NCBI RefSeq assembly: GCF_003426735.1
Contig: NZ_QVON01000002.1
Coordinates: 62,001 to 126,000 of the forward strand
Source of the DNA: Arenibacter sp. P308M17
Lineage (GTDB): Bacteria > Bacteroidota > Bacteroidia > Flavobacteriales > Flavobacteriaceae
Reading direction: 5' to 3'
DNA length: 64,000 bases
Part shown: piece by piece, positions 44,075-52,634 of the stretch
Layout of the letters: each line of letters begins with the position of its first letter
Numbering within the stretch: position 1 is the first letter of the stretch
The notes under the pieces: generated by a model
Told to the model about the DNA's origin: nothing
The model's input: the letters and a program-made list of their open reading frames with translations, nothing else
Databases searched by the model: none
Made by a program: the position numbers and the translations under genes

Positions 44075-44536
44075 ATGTACCGTAATTTAATTTCTTTGAT
44101 GGTTCGATGGTGGCCAAATTTAAGAATCCAATTTCTTGTAGGAACACTAATACTGCTCAACTCAGGTTGTAGTTATGATTTTGAAGTTGATTCATTTTAT
44201 GAGGTTCCAGAGCCAGAAAATCAAGCAAGTATTGAAGTCGAAAATTTTCTAGACGGTATCGTTTTAACAACTTCAGGTGTTTTTGTATATAAGTTTGAAG
44301 GAAACGGGGTCCATGATTTTTGGGAAGTCATTTTTTATATTGATGATAAACCTTATTATTCAAAAAAAGCTTATTGGGCCCAATTTCCCGTAAACATTGA
44401 AGACTTAAGTGAAGGTCAGCATATTCTTAAACTAGAATACACTTTCTCTTCCAATTCGGGTAGTTTGGGTGATTTTTTTGGCGATGAGAGCCTAACGAAT
44501 ATAAGGGAGTACAATTTTATCGTAGACCAAAATTAA
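44075..44536 (+). CDS. Probable lipoprotein of unknown function
   Basis: Not recognised. The open frame runs from 43913, but its first 54 codons look non-protein-like; I favour ATG 44075, giving 153 residues with a basic start (MYRNLISLMVRWWPNLR), a hydrophobic stretch IQFLVGTLILLNSGC and a possible lipidated Cys. Asn at position -3 is unusual for a lipobox. ATG 44099 is another option. The mature domain is beta-rich and could be an Ig-like domain (EGQHILKLEYTFSSNSG), which is a guess. Codon use is AT-rich like its neighbour. Confidence 0.5.
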   Translation: MYRNLISLMVRWWPNLRIQFLVGTLILLNSGCSYDFEVDSFYEVPEPENQASIEVENFLDGIVLTTSGVFVYKFEGNGVHDFWEVIFYIDDKPYYSKKAYWAQFPVNIEDLSEGQHILKLEYTFSSNSGSLGDFFGDESLTNIREYNFIVDQN

Positions 44537-44586
44537 ATTCTAACTAAGAACCAACTCTGTCATAATACTATCAATCAAAAAAATCT

Positions 44587-45279
44587 ATGAAACAATATAT
44601 TTTTCTGTTTTTATTTCTTTCTATATTTTTCGAAGGAGCTGCACAAAAGGATAATTTTTTTGTTGAAATGAATTATAATGATTTTTCTCATAAATCACTC
44701 AATAATTACTTAGTGGATTATTTAAAAAATTTGGAAATTCCTTATGGCACGATAACTGATGATTTCCCCGGCAATTATGGGTTTACCATTGGGTATAACT
44801 CAAATCCATTAAAAACAGCTTTTTTCTTTGGTTATAATAATACTGGAGGAAAGGCCAATTATACAGATCGCACTGGGTCACGAAGCCTTACTATACCCAT
44901 AAAAGGCTATACATTTGGTTTATCATATCAAGTTCCGTTATTTAATAAGAATTTGAATAGTCCGTTTCATGTAGGGATTAGAGGCTTAGGTACCTACACA
45001 CAAGTAGATCCAACACTTCGTAAAGAATATTACGGTAGTGAGACCCTATTAACGCCTTCTTTTTATTCTTATAATTTTGGTGTTGGAGTTGGCTTTATTT
45101 ATGAGTTACCTATAGCATTTTTTAAATTGAGGGCTTCCGTTGGTTATGACCAATATATGGGAAGAAGATTAAAATATAATCAAAGTGATGACAGCAATAT
45201 CCTATTTTCAAATGGTGAACCAGTACGTGTTCAATGGTCAGGTTTTAGATCTGGATTGGGAATTGCTATTCCGCTGTAA
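44587..45279 (+). CDS. Probable outer-membrane beta-barrel protein
   Basis: A 230-residue protein with a signal peptide (residues 1-19, FLSIFFEGAAQ). The rest alternates polar and aromatic strands (TAFFFGYNNTGGKAN, GYTFGLSYQVPLF, SYNFGVGVGFIYELP, FFKLRASVGYDQYMG) and ends WSGFRSGLGIAIPL, as expected for a small 8-10-stranded barrel like other flavobacterial PorT/OmpW-type proteins. No specific family is recognised. It follows the lipoprotein gene by 50 bp, same strand, and is AT-rich compared with the core genes around it. Confidence 0.65.
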   Translation: MKQYIFLFLFLSIFFEGAAQKDNFFVEMNYNDFSHKSLNNYLVDYLKNLEIPYGTITDDFPGNYGFTIGYNSNPLKTAFFFGYNNTGGKANYTDRTGSRSLTIPIKGYTFGLSYQVPLFNKNLNSPFHVGIRGLGTYTQVDPTLRKEYYGSETLLTPSFYSYNFGVGVGFIYELPIAFFKLRASVGYDQYMGRRLKYNQSDDSNILFSNGEPVRVQWSGFRSGLGIAIPL

Positions 45280-45389
45280 TGATCCTACCTTAAATAGAAC
45301 ATTCTTAAATATATAAAAGCCACGAGAAATGAATCAATATATTGCTAAGAATGACTGCAATTATAGCACTTCACTTAAAAGATATTATA

Positions 45390-47489
45390 CTAACTTATAT
45401 AGTTCCAAATATTTTTATATTTCACCAGTTGGGTATAGGCATGTAATATAATGGGGTGTTTTTGTAAAGCAATATCCTCCTTTAAAATTTTGAAGGCATG
45501 GTATCTGGCCAGTTTTAAAATATCATTGTCTTTTATAATATCCGCTATTTTTAGATGAAGCACACCGCTTTGTTGGGTACCCATTAAATCGCCCGGTCCA
45601 CGTAGCTTAAGATCAACTTCCGCAATCTGAAAGCCGTCATTGGTGCCTACCATAGTTTCCAACCTGGTCTTTGAATCGGAAGACAGTTTATGTCCCGTCA
45701 TTAGAATACAAAAACTTTGTTCGGCTCCGCGACCAACCCTGCCCCGTAATTGGTGGAGTTGCGACAGGCCAAAGCGTTCCGCACTTTCTATTATCATTAC
45801 AGAGGCATTGGGCACATTAACCCCTACCTCAATAACGGTTGTGGCTACCATAATTTGCGTCTCACCTTTTACAAAACGTTCCATTTCATAGTCCTTGTCC
45901 GCAGGCTTCATTTTACCGTGTACAATGGATATTTGATAATCCGGCAGTGGAAAATCCCTGGTAATACTCTCATAACCATCCATCAGGTCCTTATAGTCCA
46001 AAGCCTCTGATTCCTGGATTAAGGGATAAACTACATATACCTGTCGTCCTTTCTTAATCTCGTCCCTTATAAATTGAAATACTTTTAAGCGGTTGGAATC
46101 GTATCGGTGTACCGTTTTTATTGGTTTTCTTCCGGGAGGTAGTTCATCAATTGTGGAAATGTCCAAATCACCGTATAAACTCATGGCCAAGGTCCTAGGA
46201 ATAGGGGTAGCGGTCATTACCAAAACATGGGGGGGAATATCATTCTTATGCCATAACCTGGCCCGTTGTGCCACACCAAACCTATGTTGTTCGTCAACAA
46301 TTGCCAGGCCTAGATTTTTATAGGTCACCTTATCCTCCAGAAGGGCATGGGTGCCAATTAAAATATGAAGCTCCCCATTTTCCAATTGCTCGTGGATTAT
46401 TTTACGGGCCGATTTTTTTACAGATCCTGTAAGAAGGGCAATGTTCACCCCAATGTCTCCGAGAAGTTCCTTGACTCCCATAAAGTGTTGATTGGCCAGA
46501 ATTTCCGTTGGGGCCATAAGACAGGCTTGGTAGCCATTGTCTATAGCGAGCAGCATGGTCATAAGTGCCACAATTGTTTTTCCAGATCCTACATCCCCTT
46601 GCAATAATCTGTTCATTTGCGCATTGCTGCCCAAATCGGCCCTAATTTCCTTGATTACCCTTTTCTGGGCATTGGTCAATTTAAATGGTAGGTGATGCTC
46701 ATAAAAGGTTTTGAAAAGCGTCCCCACTTTATCAAAATTATATCCTTTTATTTTTTGCTTGTGCAGTAGATTTTTAGAAATCAGCTGTAGTTGTATATAA
46801 AATAATTCCTCAAATTTAAGCCGAAATTGTGCCTTCGCCAACAATTCCTGATTTTTTGGAAAGTGGATATTAAAAAGTGCCTCCCCTTTGCTGATCAAGC
46901 CCAATTCTGCAATCAGGCTAGGGGATAAGGTCTCTTTGAATCTTCCTTTGGTCTCCAGAAATAATTGCTGGATGAGTTTGTTGGTCACCTTATTGGTTAG
47001 GCCCTTGTTGGCCAATTTCTCGGTGGAAGGATAGACGGGTTGCATATACATTTTTAACCCCTTTTCATGGTCTTCCCACAATTCCATTTCAGGATGTGGC
47101 ATTGAAAAAGCCCCATTGAACCAATTGATCTTTCCGAAAATAACATATGAAATATTTAACTTTAGGTTTTCCCTGATCCATTTTTGGCCGCGAAACCAGA
47201 CCAGCTCCATTTCTCCGGTATCATCTATAAATTTGGCTACCAATCGTTTTCCTTTTTTTTGTTCAACCGTTTTAATGTTGACAATCTTCCCAATAATTTG
47301 AACCTCCGAACTGGTTCGCTGCAATTGGCCAATTTTATAATATTGGGTCTTATCAATATAGCGATGGGGAAAAAGATTGATCAGATCCTGATAGGTATGT
47401 ATTCCAAGTTCCGATTGTAAGGTCCCGGCACGATTGGGACCAACGCCTTTTAGGTAGGCAATAGGCGTTTGTAGTACATTGGAGTTCAT
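45390..47489 (-). CDS. recG: ATP-dependent DNA helicase RecG
   Basis: A 699-residue superfamily 2 helicase that remodels stalled forks and Holliday junctions. The N-terminal wedge OB-fold (residues about 60-160, SEVQIIGKIVNIKT, YVIFGKINWFNGAFSMPHPE) is followed by helicase motifs: Walker A GDVGSGKT near residue 299, DEQHRFG near 396, TATPIPRTLAM near 425 and motif VI QLRGRVGRG near 578. Length and order match Bacteroidota RecG. ATG at 47489 gives the expected MNSNVLQTPIAYLKGVGPNRA start. Confidence 0.96.
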   Translation of the reverse strand: MNSNVLQTPIAYLKGVGPNRAGTLQSELGIHTYQDLINLFPHRYIDKTQYYKIGQLQRTSSEVQIIGKIVNIKTVEQKKGKRLVAKFIDDTGEMELVWFRGQKWIRENLKLNISYVIFGKINWFNGAFSMPHPEMELWEDHEKGLKMYMQPVYPSTEKLANKGLTNKVTNKLIQQLFLETKGRFKETLSPSLIAELGLISKGEALFNIHFPKNQELLAKAQFRLKFEELFYIQLQLISKNLLHKQKIKGYNFDKVGTLFKTFYEHHLPFKLTNAQKRVIKEIRADLGSNAQMNRLLQGDVGSGKTIVALMTMLLAIDNGYQACLMAPTEILANQHFMGVKELLGDIGVNIALLTGSVKKSARKIIHEQLENGELHILIGTHALLEDKVTYKNLGLAIVDEQHRFGVAQRARLWHKNDIPPHVLVMTATPIPRTLAMSLYGDLDISTIDELPPGRKPIKTVHRYDSNRLKVFQFIRDEIKKGRQVYVVYPLIQESEALDYKDLMDGYESITRDFPLPDYQISIVHGKMKPADKDYEMERFVKGETQIMVATTVIEVGVNVPNASVMIIESAERFGLSQLHQLRGRVGRGAEQSFCILMTGHKLSSDSKTRLETMVGTNDGFQIAEVDLKLRGPGDLMGTQQSGVLHLKIADIIKDNDILKLARYHAFKILKEDIALQKHPIILHAYTQLVKYKNIWNYIS

Positions 47490-47903
47490 TTGGGTATACT
47501 TGCTTAAGGGAAGCCCTACTTAGATGGATAGCAAAATAAGTTGGAACGACCGGTCTATATGATACTATTTTTGATAGGACTAAAATAGCTGTTCCCTTAA
47601 ACAACTGCAAGTGTGGGTTTATTATTATTGGCTCTAGGTAGAAGAAGTAAACTATTCACCATCGTTAATATTGAATTTCCTAAAAGTGTTGAAAAGGGTA
47701 CGACCGGTACTCCAGAAGCATTATTACGGGACATTATAGTTTTACAAATAAAAAGAACCTAGAGTTTTCTTATTTTAGGCAAAATTTTTAATTCATGGTT
47801 GGTACTGTCACCTTTACAGATTGGATACTGGCCCTGCATAAAGAATTGTAGTTCCTGTACCATAATTTTTAACAAGGCAATATCCAGGCCTTATATTTGA
47901 AGT
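47490..47903. other. Intergenic region between recG and the M1 peptidase gene
   Basis: About 410 bp separating divergent genes. It contains ACGACCGGT twice (47547, 47700) but no larger repeat. An 18-codon frame at 47795 is not convincing. No RNA gene is seen. Confidence 0.45.
47892..47899 (+). promoter_or_regulatory. -7 promoter element of the M1 peptidase operon
   Basis: TATATTTG matches TAnnTTTG, ending four bases before ATG 47904. If used, the transcript would be almost leaderless. The -33 half is weak, so this may be fortuitous. Confidence 0.3.
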
Positions 47904-49991
47904 ATGAAGTATTCCTTAATTGCAATTCTTTTTTTAATAACCAATTCCCTAACTGCCCAGCTTCAGGACAAGGTCGATTTTATTCACGGAAAAGTGAATA
48001 TCAAAATAGATCCGACGGACGAATCCATTGCCGGATCCGTAACCTACCAATTTAAGGTCCTACAAAAAGTGGATACCGTTTTTCTAGATGCCCAAAATAT
48101 AAATATAATTGGGATCAAACTCAATAATAAAAAAGCCAGAACCAGTTATAGCGGCAAAAAAATCATTCTCCATAAGCACTTTAAAGCCAATAAAACCTAT
48201 ACTTTGGACATCGCCTATTCTGCCAGTCCCAAACAGACCGTTTACTTTTTGGGTTGGAAGGACGACGTACCGGGCAACGAGCAGGTCTGGACACAGGGCC
48301 AGGGGAAATACACTAGTCACTGGCTTCCCAGTTTTGATGATATGACCGAGAAGGTAGAGTTTGATATGGATATCAGCTTTGATAGAACCTATCAGGTTAT
48401 AGCCAATGGTAACCTGGTTGCGACCAAAGAATTGGAAGGATTAAAAAAATGGAGCTTCAATATGGACCAACCCATGAGCAGCTATTTATTGGCCTTTGCC
48501 ATTGGGGATTACCATAGGAAAGAAGTTGAATCCAGTACGGGAATTCCGATAAGCCTTTATTTCTATCCAAGTGATAGTACCAAAGTGGAACCTACCTATA
48601 GGTATACCACCACAATCTTCAACTTTCTGGAAAAGGAAATAGGAATTCCATATGCATGGCAAAATTACAAGCAGATACCTGTGAGGGACTTTTTATACGC
48701 GGGTATGGAAAATACCGGAACCACTATTTTTTCAGACAGTTATATAATAGATTCCACTGCATTTAAGGACAGGAACTATGTAAATGTAAATGCCCATGAG
48801 ATGGCACATCAATGGTTTGGCAATTTGGTTACTGAAGTGGATGGCAGCAGTCACTGGCTTCATGAAGGATTCGCAACCTATTATGCCCTGTTGGCGGAAA
48901 AAGAAATTTTTGGAAAAGAATATTACTATTGGAAATTGTACGAAACAGCGATCCAATTAAGGGAACTTACCGAGAAGGGTATGGGGGAGGCCCTCATTGA
49001 TCCAAAAGCGGGCAGTCTTACATTTTACGAAAAAGGGGCATGGGCCTTGCATATATTAAGAAGCCAAATAGGGGAGACGAACTTTAGGCTCGGGATTAAA
49101 CGGTATTTAAAAAAGTACGGGTTTAAAAACGTAACCATAGATAACTTCATGGAGGAAATAAAGGGAGATACCGATAATGAATTGGACACTTTTCGAAATA
49201 GATGGCTTGTAGATAAAGATTTCCCTTTTGAGGAAGCCAAAAAAATCCTTATTCGTGAATCCGAGGATTTAAAAATTTTTTTTGAACTCCAGAAAAAAAT
49301 AATGACCAGTAATATGGGCAACGATTCCATCATTAAAAGCTATTGGCAAAACATCGATTCCGATAGGTTAAAGGCCAAAATTATTAAAACCTATCATAAA
49401 TCGCTTTCCCAAGAATTTATTGGGAAAGTCATAGGGAATGAAAATGTGCTGGTCCGGCAGGCATTGGCCACCACCTTAGGACAGTTACCTTTGGATCTGA
49501 AATCTGAAAACGAATCCCTTTTGGATGATGGGAGTTATATTACCAAAGAGGAAATGCTATACAAGCTTTGGACAAATTACCCAAGCAATAGGGAAAAATA
49601 CCTTAATAAGACCAAAGGTATCATTGGATTTTCCAATAGGAACATTCGCTTACTGTGGCTAAGCTTGGCCTTGCTTACCAAGGATTATGAACCCAATAAC
49701 ACCAATAATTATTATATGGAGCTAAGTGGCTATACATCCCCAAAATACCCCTATGAGGTTCGGCAAGGGGCATTTCAATTTTTGCAGCAGCTGATCGGTT
49801 TGTCGGACAATAATCTGTTGGATCTTGTAGGGGCAACCCAGCATCATTCCTGGCAGTTTAGAAAATATGCCCGCTCGTTGTTGGACCAACTTATGGAAAA
49901 AAAGGAATATAGGGAAAGAATAGATGGGTTGCGCGCAAAATTTAACATGGAGGAATTGCGTTATATTACTAATAAACTGATTTTGGAATGA
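47904..49991 (+). CDS. Exported M1-family zinc aminopeptidase
   Basis: A 695-residue M1 metallopeptidase with a signal peptide (residues 1-18, FLITNSLTAQ). The catalytic core shows the exopeptidase motif AGMEN near residue 269, the zinc motif HEMAHQWFGN (His298, Glu299, His302) and the third ligand Glu321, spaced exactly as in M1 enzymes. Residues about 440-690 are helical HEAT-like. It removes N-terminal residues from peptides in the periplasm. The last four bases overlap the start of the first patatin gene (ATGA), so the three genes are translationally coupled. Confidence 0.95.
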   Translation: MKYSLIAILFLITNSLTAQLQDKVDFIHGKVNIKIDPTDESIAGSVTYQFKVLQKVDTVFLDAQNINIIGIKLNNKKARTSYSGKKIILHKHFKANKTYTLDIAYSASPKQTVYFLGWKDDVPGNEQVWTQGQGKYTSHWLPSFDDMTEKVEFDMDISFDRTYQVIANGNLVATKELEGLKKWSFNMDQPMSSYLLAFAIGDYHRKEVESSTGIPISLYFYPSDSTKVEPTYRYTTTIFNFLEKEIGIPYAWQNYKQIPVRDFLYAGMENTGTTIFSDSYIIDSTAFKDRNYVNVNAHEMAHQWFGNLVTEVDGSSHWLHEGFATYYALLAEKEIFGKEYYYWKLYETAIQLRELTEKGMGEALIDPKAGSLTFYEKGAWALHILRSQIGETNFRLGIKRYLKKYGFKNVTIDNFMEEIKGDTDNELDTFRNRWLVDKDFPFEEAKKILIRESEDLKIFFELQKKIMTSNMGNDSIIKSYWQNIDSDRLKAKIIKTYHKSLSQEFIGKVIGNENVLVRQALATTLGQLPLDLKSENESLLDDGSYITKEEMLYKLWTNYPSNREKYLNKTKGIIGFSNRNIRLLWLSLALLTKDYEPNNTNNYYMELSGYTSPKYPYEVRQGAFQFLQQLIGLSDNNLLDLVGATQHHSWQFRKYARSLLDQLMEKKEYRERIDGLRAKFNMEELRYITNKLILE

Positions 49992-50899
49992 GAGCAATGG
50001 TAATTTCCGGTGGTGGTAGCAAGGGTGCATTTGCCGGTGGAGTGGCCCAATACCTGATGCAGGAACTGAAGTACAATTATAATTTGTTTTTAGGTACATC
50101 TACCGGCAGTCTCTTGATCTCCCATTTAGCCCTACAAAAAATTGAAAAGATAAGACAGGTGTATACCTCGGTGAATCAGGACAATATTTTTAGCAATTGT
50201 CCCTTTGTGATTAAAAAGAAATATGGCATAGAGACCATAGGGGTGCATCATATAAATGTGATGAAAAATTTTTTAACGGGTAGCAAGACCTTTGGTGAAA
50301 GTCATAATTTACTTCAGTTGATAAGGGATACGATTTCCATAGAGGAATTTGAGCATTTAAAAAATGGACCCTTGGATATAGTGGTCACGGTTTCCAATTT
50401 ATCATTGAATCAGGTGGAATATAAATCCATCAATGATTGTACTTATGAGGAATTTTGTGAATGGGTATGGGTTTCCTGCAATTACACCCCATTTATGACC
50501 TTGGCAAAGAAAAATGGTTGTGAATATGCCGATGGTGGATTGGGCAGTATGGTCCCTATTGAAGAAGCCATTAGAAGGGGGGCCACGGTAGTGGATGCCA
50601 TAATTTTGCAGACAGAGATTACACAATTAAATAGGATGCCCTCCAAGAATGTGTTTTCATTGCTTACCAATATGTTTTCCTTTATGCTGGACAGGATAGA
50701 ACAACAAAATATTAGGATAGGCAAGTTTGTAGCCAATCATAATGATGCCATCATCAACTTCTATTATACCCCAACCGTACTCACTACCAACTCCCTTATA
50801 TTTGAAAAGGAAAAAATGACGGTTTGGTGGGAAAGCGGATTTAATTTTGCCAAGTATAAAAACGCTGAAACCAACCCCATAGAATCCGGTACTGTATGA
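49988..50899 (+). CDS. Patatin-like phospholipase, first of a tandem pair
   Basis: A 303-residue patatin-fold lipid hydrolase. The oxyanion loop GGGSKGAFAGG is at residues 8-18, the nucleophile elbow GTSTGS holds Ser38, and the dyad Asp is Asp182 in ADGGLG. There is no signal peptide, so it acts on the cytoplasmic side, probably on lysophospholipid or lipid esters. Paralog of the next gene, with catalytic residues at identical positions. Start ATG overlaps the M1 peptidase stop, and the stop overlaps the next start, each by 4 bp. Confidence 0.93.
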   Translation: MRAMVISGGGSKGAFAGGVAQYLMQELKYNYNLFLGTSTGSLLISHLALQKIEKIRQVYTSVNQDNIFSNCPFVIKKKYGIETIGVHHINVMKNFLTGSKTFGESHNLLQLIRDTISIEEFEHLKNGPLDIVVTVSNLSLNQVEYKSINDCTYEEFCEWVWVSCNYTPFMTLAKKNGCEYADGGLGSMVPIEEAIRRGATVVDAIILQTEITQLNRMPSKNVFSLLTNMFSFMLDRIEQQNIRIGKFVANHNDAIINFYYTPTVLTTNSLIFEKEKMTVWWESGFNFAKYKNAETNPIESGTV

Positions 50900-51795
50900 A
50901 AGCATTGGTAATTAGTGGAGGAGGTAGTAAAGGGGCATTTGCAGGCGGAGTGGCCCAATACCTTATTGAAATTGAAAAAAGGGAATATGATATTTTGGTT
51001 GGCACTTCTACTGGGAGTCTTCTAATTCCCCAATTGGCCTTGAACCAATTGGACAAATTACATGATATATATACCAATGTTGGCCAAAGTTCTATTTTTA
51101 GCCTTAATCCGTTTGTAGTTCGAAAAAAGGGGGATAGGGAATATGTCACCATAAATTTTCTAACCACTTTTCTTCAGTTTATAAAGAGCAAACGTACTTT
51201 TGGGGAGAGCAAAGCCTTGAGACGGACCATTAAAAAAAATTTTAGTGAAGCGGAATTCCAAAGAATAAAAAAAAGCAGTAAGGAGGTGGTCGTAACGGTT
51301 TCAAATCTTTCCAAAAACAGGATCGAGTATAAGTCCATTAAGGATTTTTCCTATGATGAATTTTGTGATTGGATCTGGATTTCGTGCAATTACATTCCTT
51401 TCATGTCTTTGGTAAAACGGGACGGATTTGAATATGGCGACGGCGGACTGGGATGTGTAGTTCCTATTAGGGAAGCGATTAGGAGAGGGGCCACGGAGAT
51501 CGATGCCATTATCCTAGAGTCTGAAAATATGGAGCACAACAAGGTTTTGGGCAAAAACCCTTTTTCACTAATGTTAAGTATTTATGGTTTTGTTTTGGAC
51601 CAGATAGAATATCACGATATTTCTGAAGGGGTATTGGCGGCAAAACACAATGGGGTGCAATTAAATTTATATTACACCCCCACCAAACTGACCGAAAACT
51701 CTTTGATTTTCAATAAGAAGCTTATGTCGCTTTGGTGGCAACAGGGTTATAGCTACGCAGAGGATAAATTTTCTAGTGTAGGGAGCAATAATTAG
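50896..51795 (+). CDS. Patatin-like phospholipase, second of a tandem pair
   Basis: A 299-residue paralog of the preceding protein (by eye around half the residues identical). GGGSKGAFAGG at 8-18, GTSTGS with Ser38 and GDGGLG with Asp182 are intact, so both copies should be active. There is no signal peptide. The pair probably arose by tandem duplication and may act as a heterodimer or on different lipids. Stop at 51795 directly abuts the stop of the convergent next gene. Confidence 0.93.
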   Translation: MKALVISGGGSKGAFAGGVAQYLIEIEKREYDILVGTSTGSLLIPQLALNQLDKLHDIYTNVGQSSIFSLNPFVVRKKGDREYVTINFLTTFLQFIKSKRTFGESKALRRTIKKNFSEAEFQRIKKSSKEVVVTVSNLSKNRIEYKSIKDFSYDEFCDWIWISCNYIPFMSLVKRDGFEYGDGGLGCVVPIREAIRRGATEIDAIILESENMEHNKVLGKNPFSLMLSIYGFVLDQIEYHDISEGVLAAKHNGVQLNLYYTPTKLTENSLIFNKKLMSLWWQQGYSYAEDKFSSVGSNN

Positions 51796-52314
51796 TTACC
51801 AAAGCTCACCAATTTCCTTCTTAACATAGGATAGAGCGGTTGCCGAAGGAGAACTTTTTTCCATGGTTTCATTTAGAATATCCTCACGGAGTTTGTCCGC
51901 CGTATCCGATTCGCTCATGCCAGCCTTCCTTATCATTTGGATAGTGGCACTTTTTGCCGCCTTAATTATATTCCAACATTCATCCGTCATATAAATTTGT
52001 TGGGACAGGTTATGTTCAAATTCATTTTCGATACTTTTGATCAGCAAATTTTCATAATCGTTCTTATTGGTACTTTTTGGTCCTACCCTTACCACCAAAC
52101 TGGGAATTGCAATTCGCTCCAAGAACAGGGCCATTCTTTCATATGCTTGTAATCTAATGGGCAAAGTGTTTTTTTGACTGTCCTTATGGAGTAGGTAGCG
52201 TCTTCTTCCTTCTTCGTTTCTGGTGTGTAGCCTAAAAAAATAGAAGGCAACCACTCCGGTTACCACTGCGGGCAACAAATATGCAAATAGTTGAAAAATT
52301 TCGTCTCCTGTCAT
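51796..52314 (-). CDS. Membrane-anchored conserved protein, function unknown
   Basis: A 172-residue protein with one N-terminal membrane helix (about residues 8-27, FAYLLPAVVTGVVAFYFF). A soluble helical domain follows (LQAYERMALFLERI, LIKSIENEFEHNLSQQIYMTDECWNIIKAAK). I recall similar short proteins in other Flavobacteriaceae but know no function. It has no link to the convergent patatins apart from sharing an intergenic boundary of zero bases. Start ATG at 52314 gives the helix directly at the N-terminus. Confidence 0.7.
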   Translation of the reverse strand: MTGDEIFQLFAYLLPAVVTGVVAFYFFRLHTRNEEGRRRYLLHKDSQKNTLPIRLQAYERMALFLERIAIPSLVVRVGPKSTNKNDYENLLIKSIENEFEHNLSQQIYMTDECWNIIKAAKSATIQMIRKAGMSESDTADKLREDILNETMEKSSPSATALSYVKKEIGELW

Positions 52315-52432
52315 TTTGTATCGGTATTTTTTGGTTTGTTGGTTAATTAACGGCGTATTCCCTTAAAAATTATCATATATTATATTTTTTTGCCTTCCGT
52401 AGCCAAATTTGGTTTCATTCGGACCTGACCGT

Positions 52433-52456
52433 AAAAAAAGCGCTAAAAAGCGCTTT
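52433..52456 (-). terminator. Terminator of the OmpA-like gene
   Basis: AAAGCGCT and AGCGCTTT pair around an AAAA loop; on the minus strand a T-run follows. It lies about 180 bp downstream of the OmpA-like stop. Confidence 0.7.
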
Positions 52457-52560
52457 AAACATGCAGAATATTATTTAATCCGATTTGTAAAATGGCTTCT
52501 CTAAGCGTTTTGGAAAGGAATAAATTTCTTCGAACTTTGAACTTTCTTCCAGCCAACTGC

Positions 52561-52629
52561 TCATTGGTAATTGTTCATTGGTAATTGTTCATTGATAATT
52601 GTTCATTGATAATTGTTCATTGTTCACTG
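52561..52629. repeat. 14-bp tandem repeat (4 full units and a partial)
   Basis: TCATTGGTAATTGT twice, TCATTGATAATTGT twice, then TCATTGTTCACTG. Units are contiguous at 52561, 52575, 52589 and 52603. There are no spacers, so it is not CRISPR. Confidence 0.85.
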
Positions 52630-52634
52630 CCAGC

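Larger units (their letters stand above)
52315..52634. other. Intergenic region with tandem repeat and terminator
   Basis: 320 bp between the membrane protein gene and the OmpA-like gene. It contains the terminator 52433-52456 and the 14-bp tandem repeat 52561-52629; otherwise nothing is recognised. Confidence 0.5.

Noticed and set aside
49988..51795. Patatin effectors of a CBASS defence system
   Set aside because: No nucleotide cyclase, ubiquitin-like transfer or HORMA/TRIP13 genes are nearby; the pair is coupled to a peptidase.
52561..52629. CRISPR-like array
   Set aside because: Units are contiguous 14-mers without spacers.
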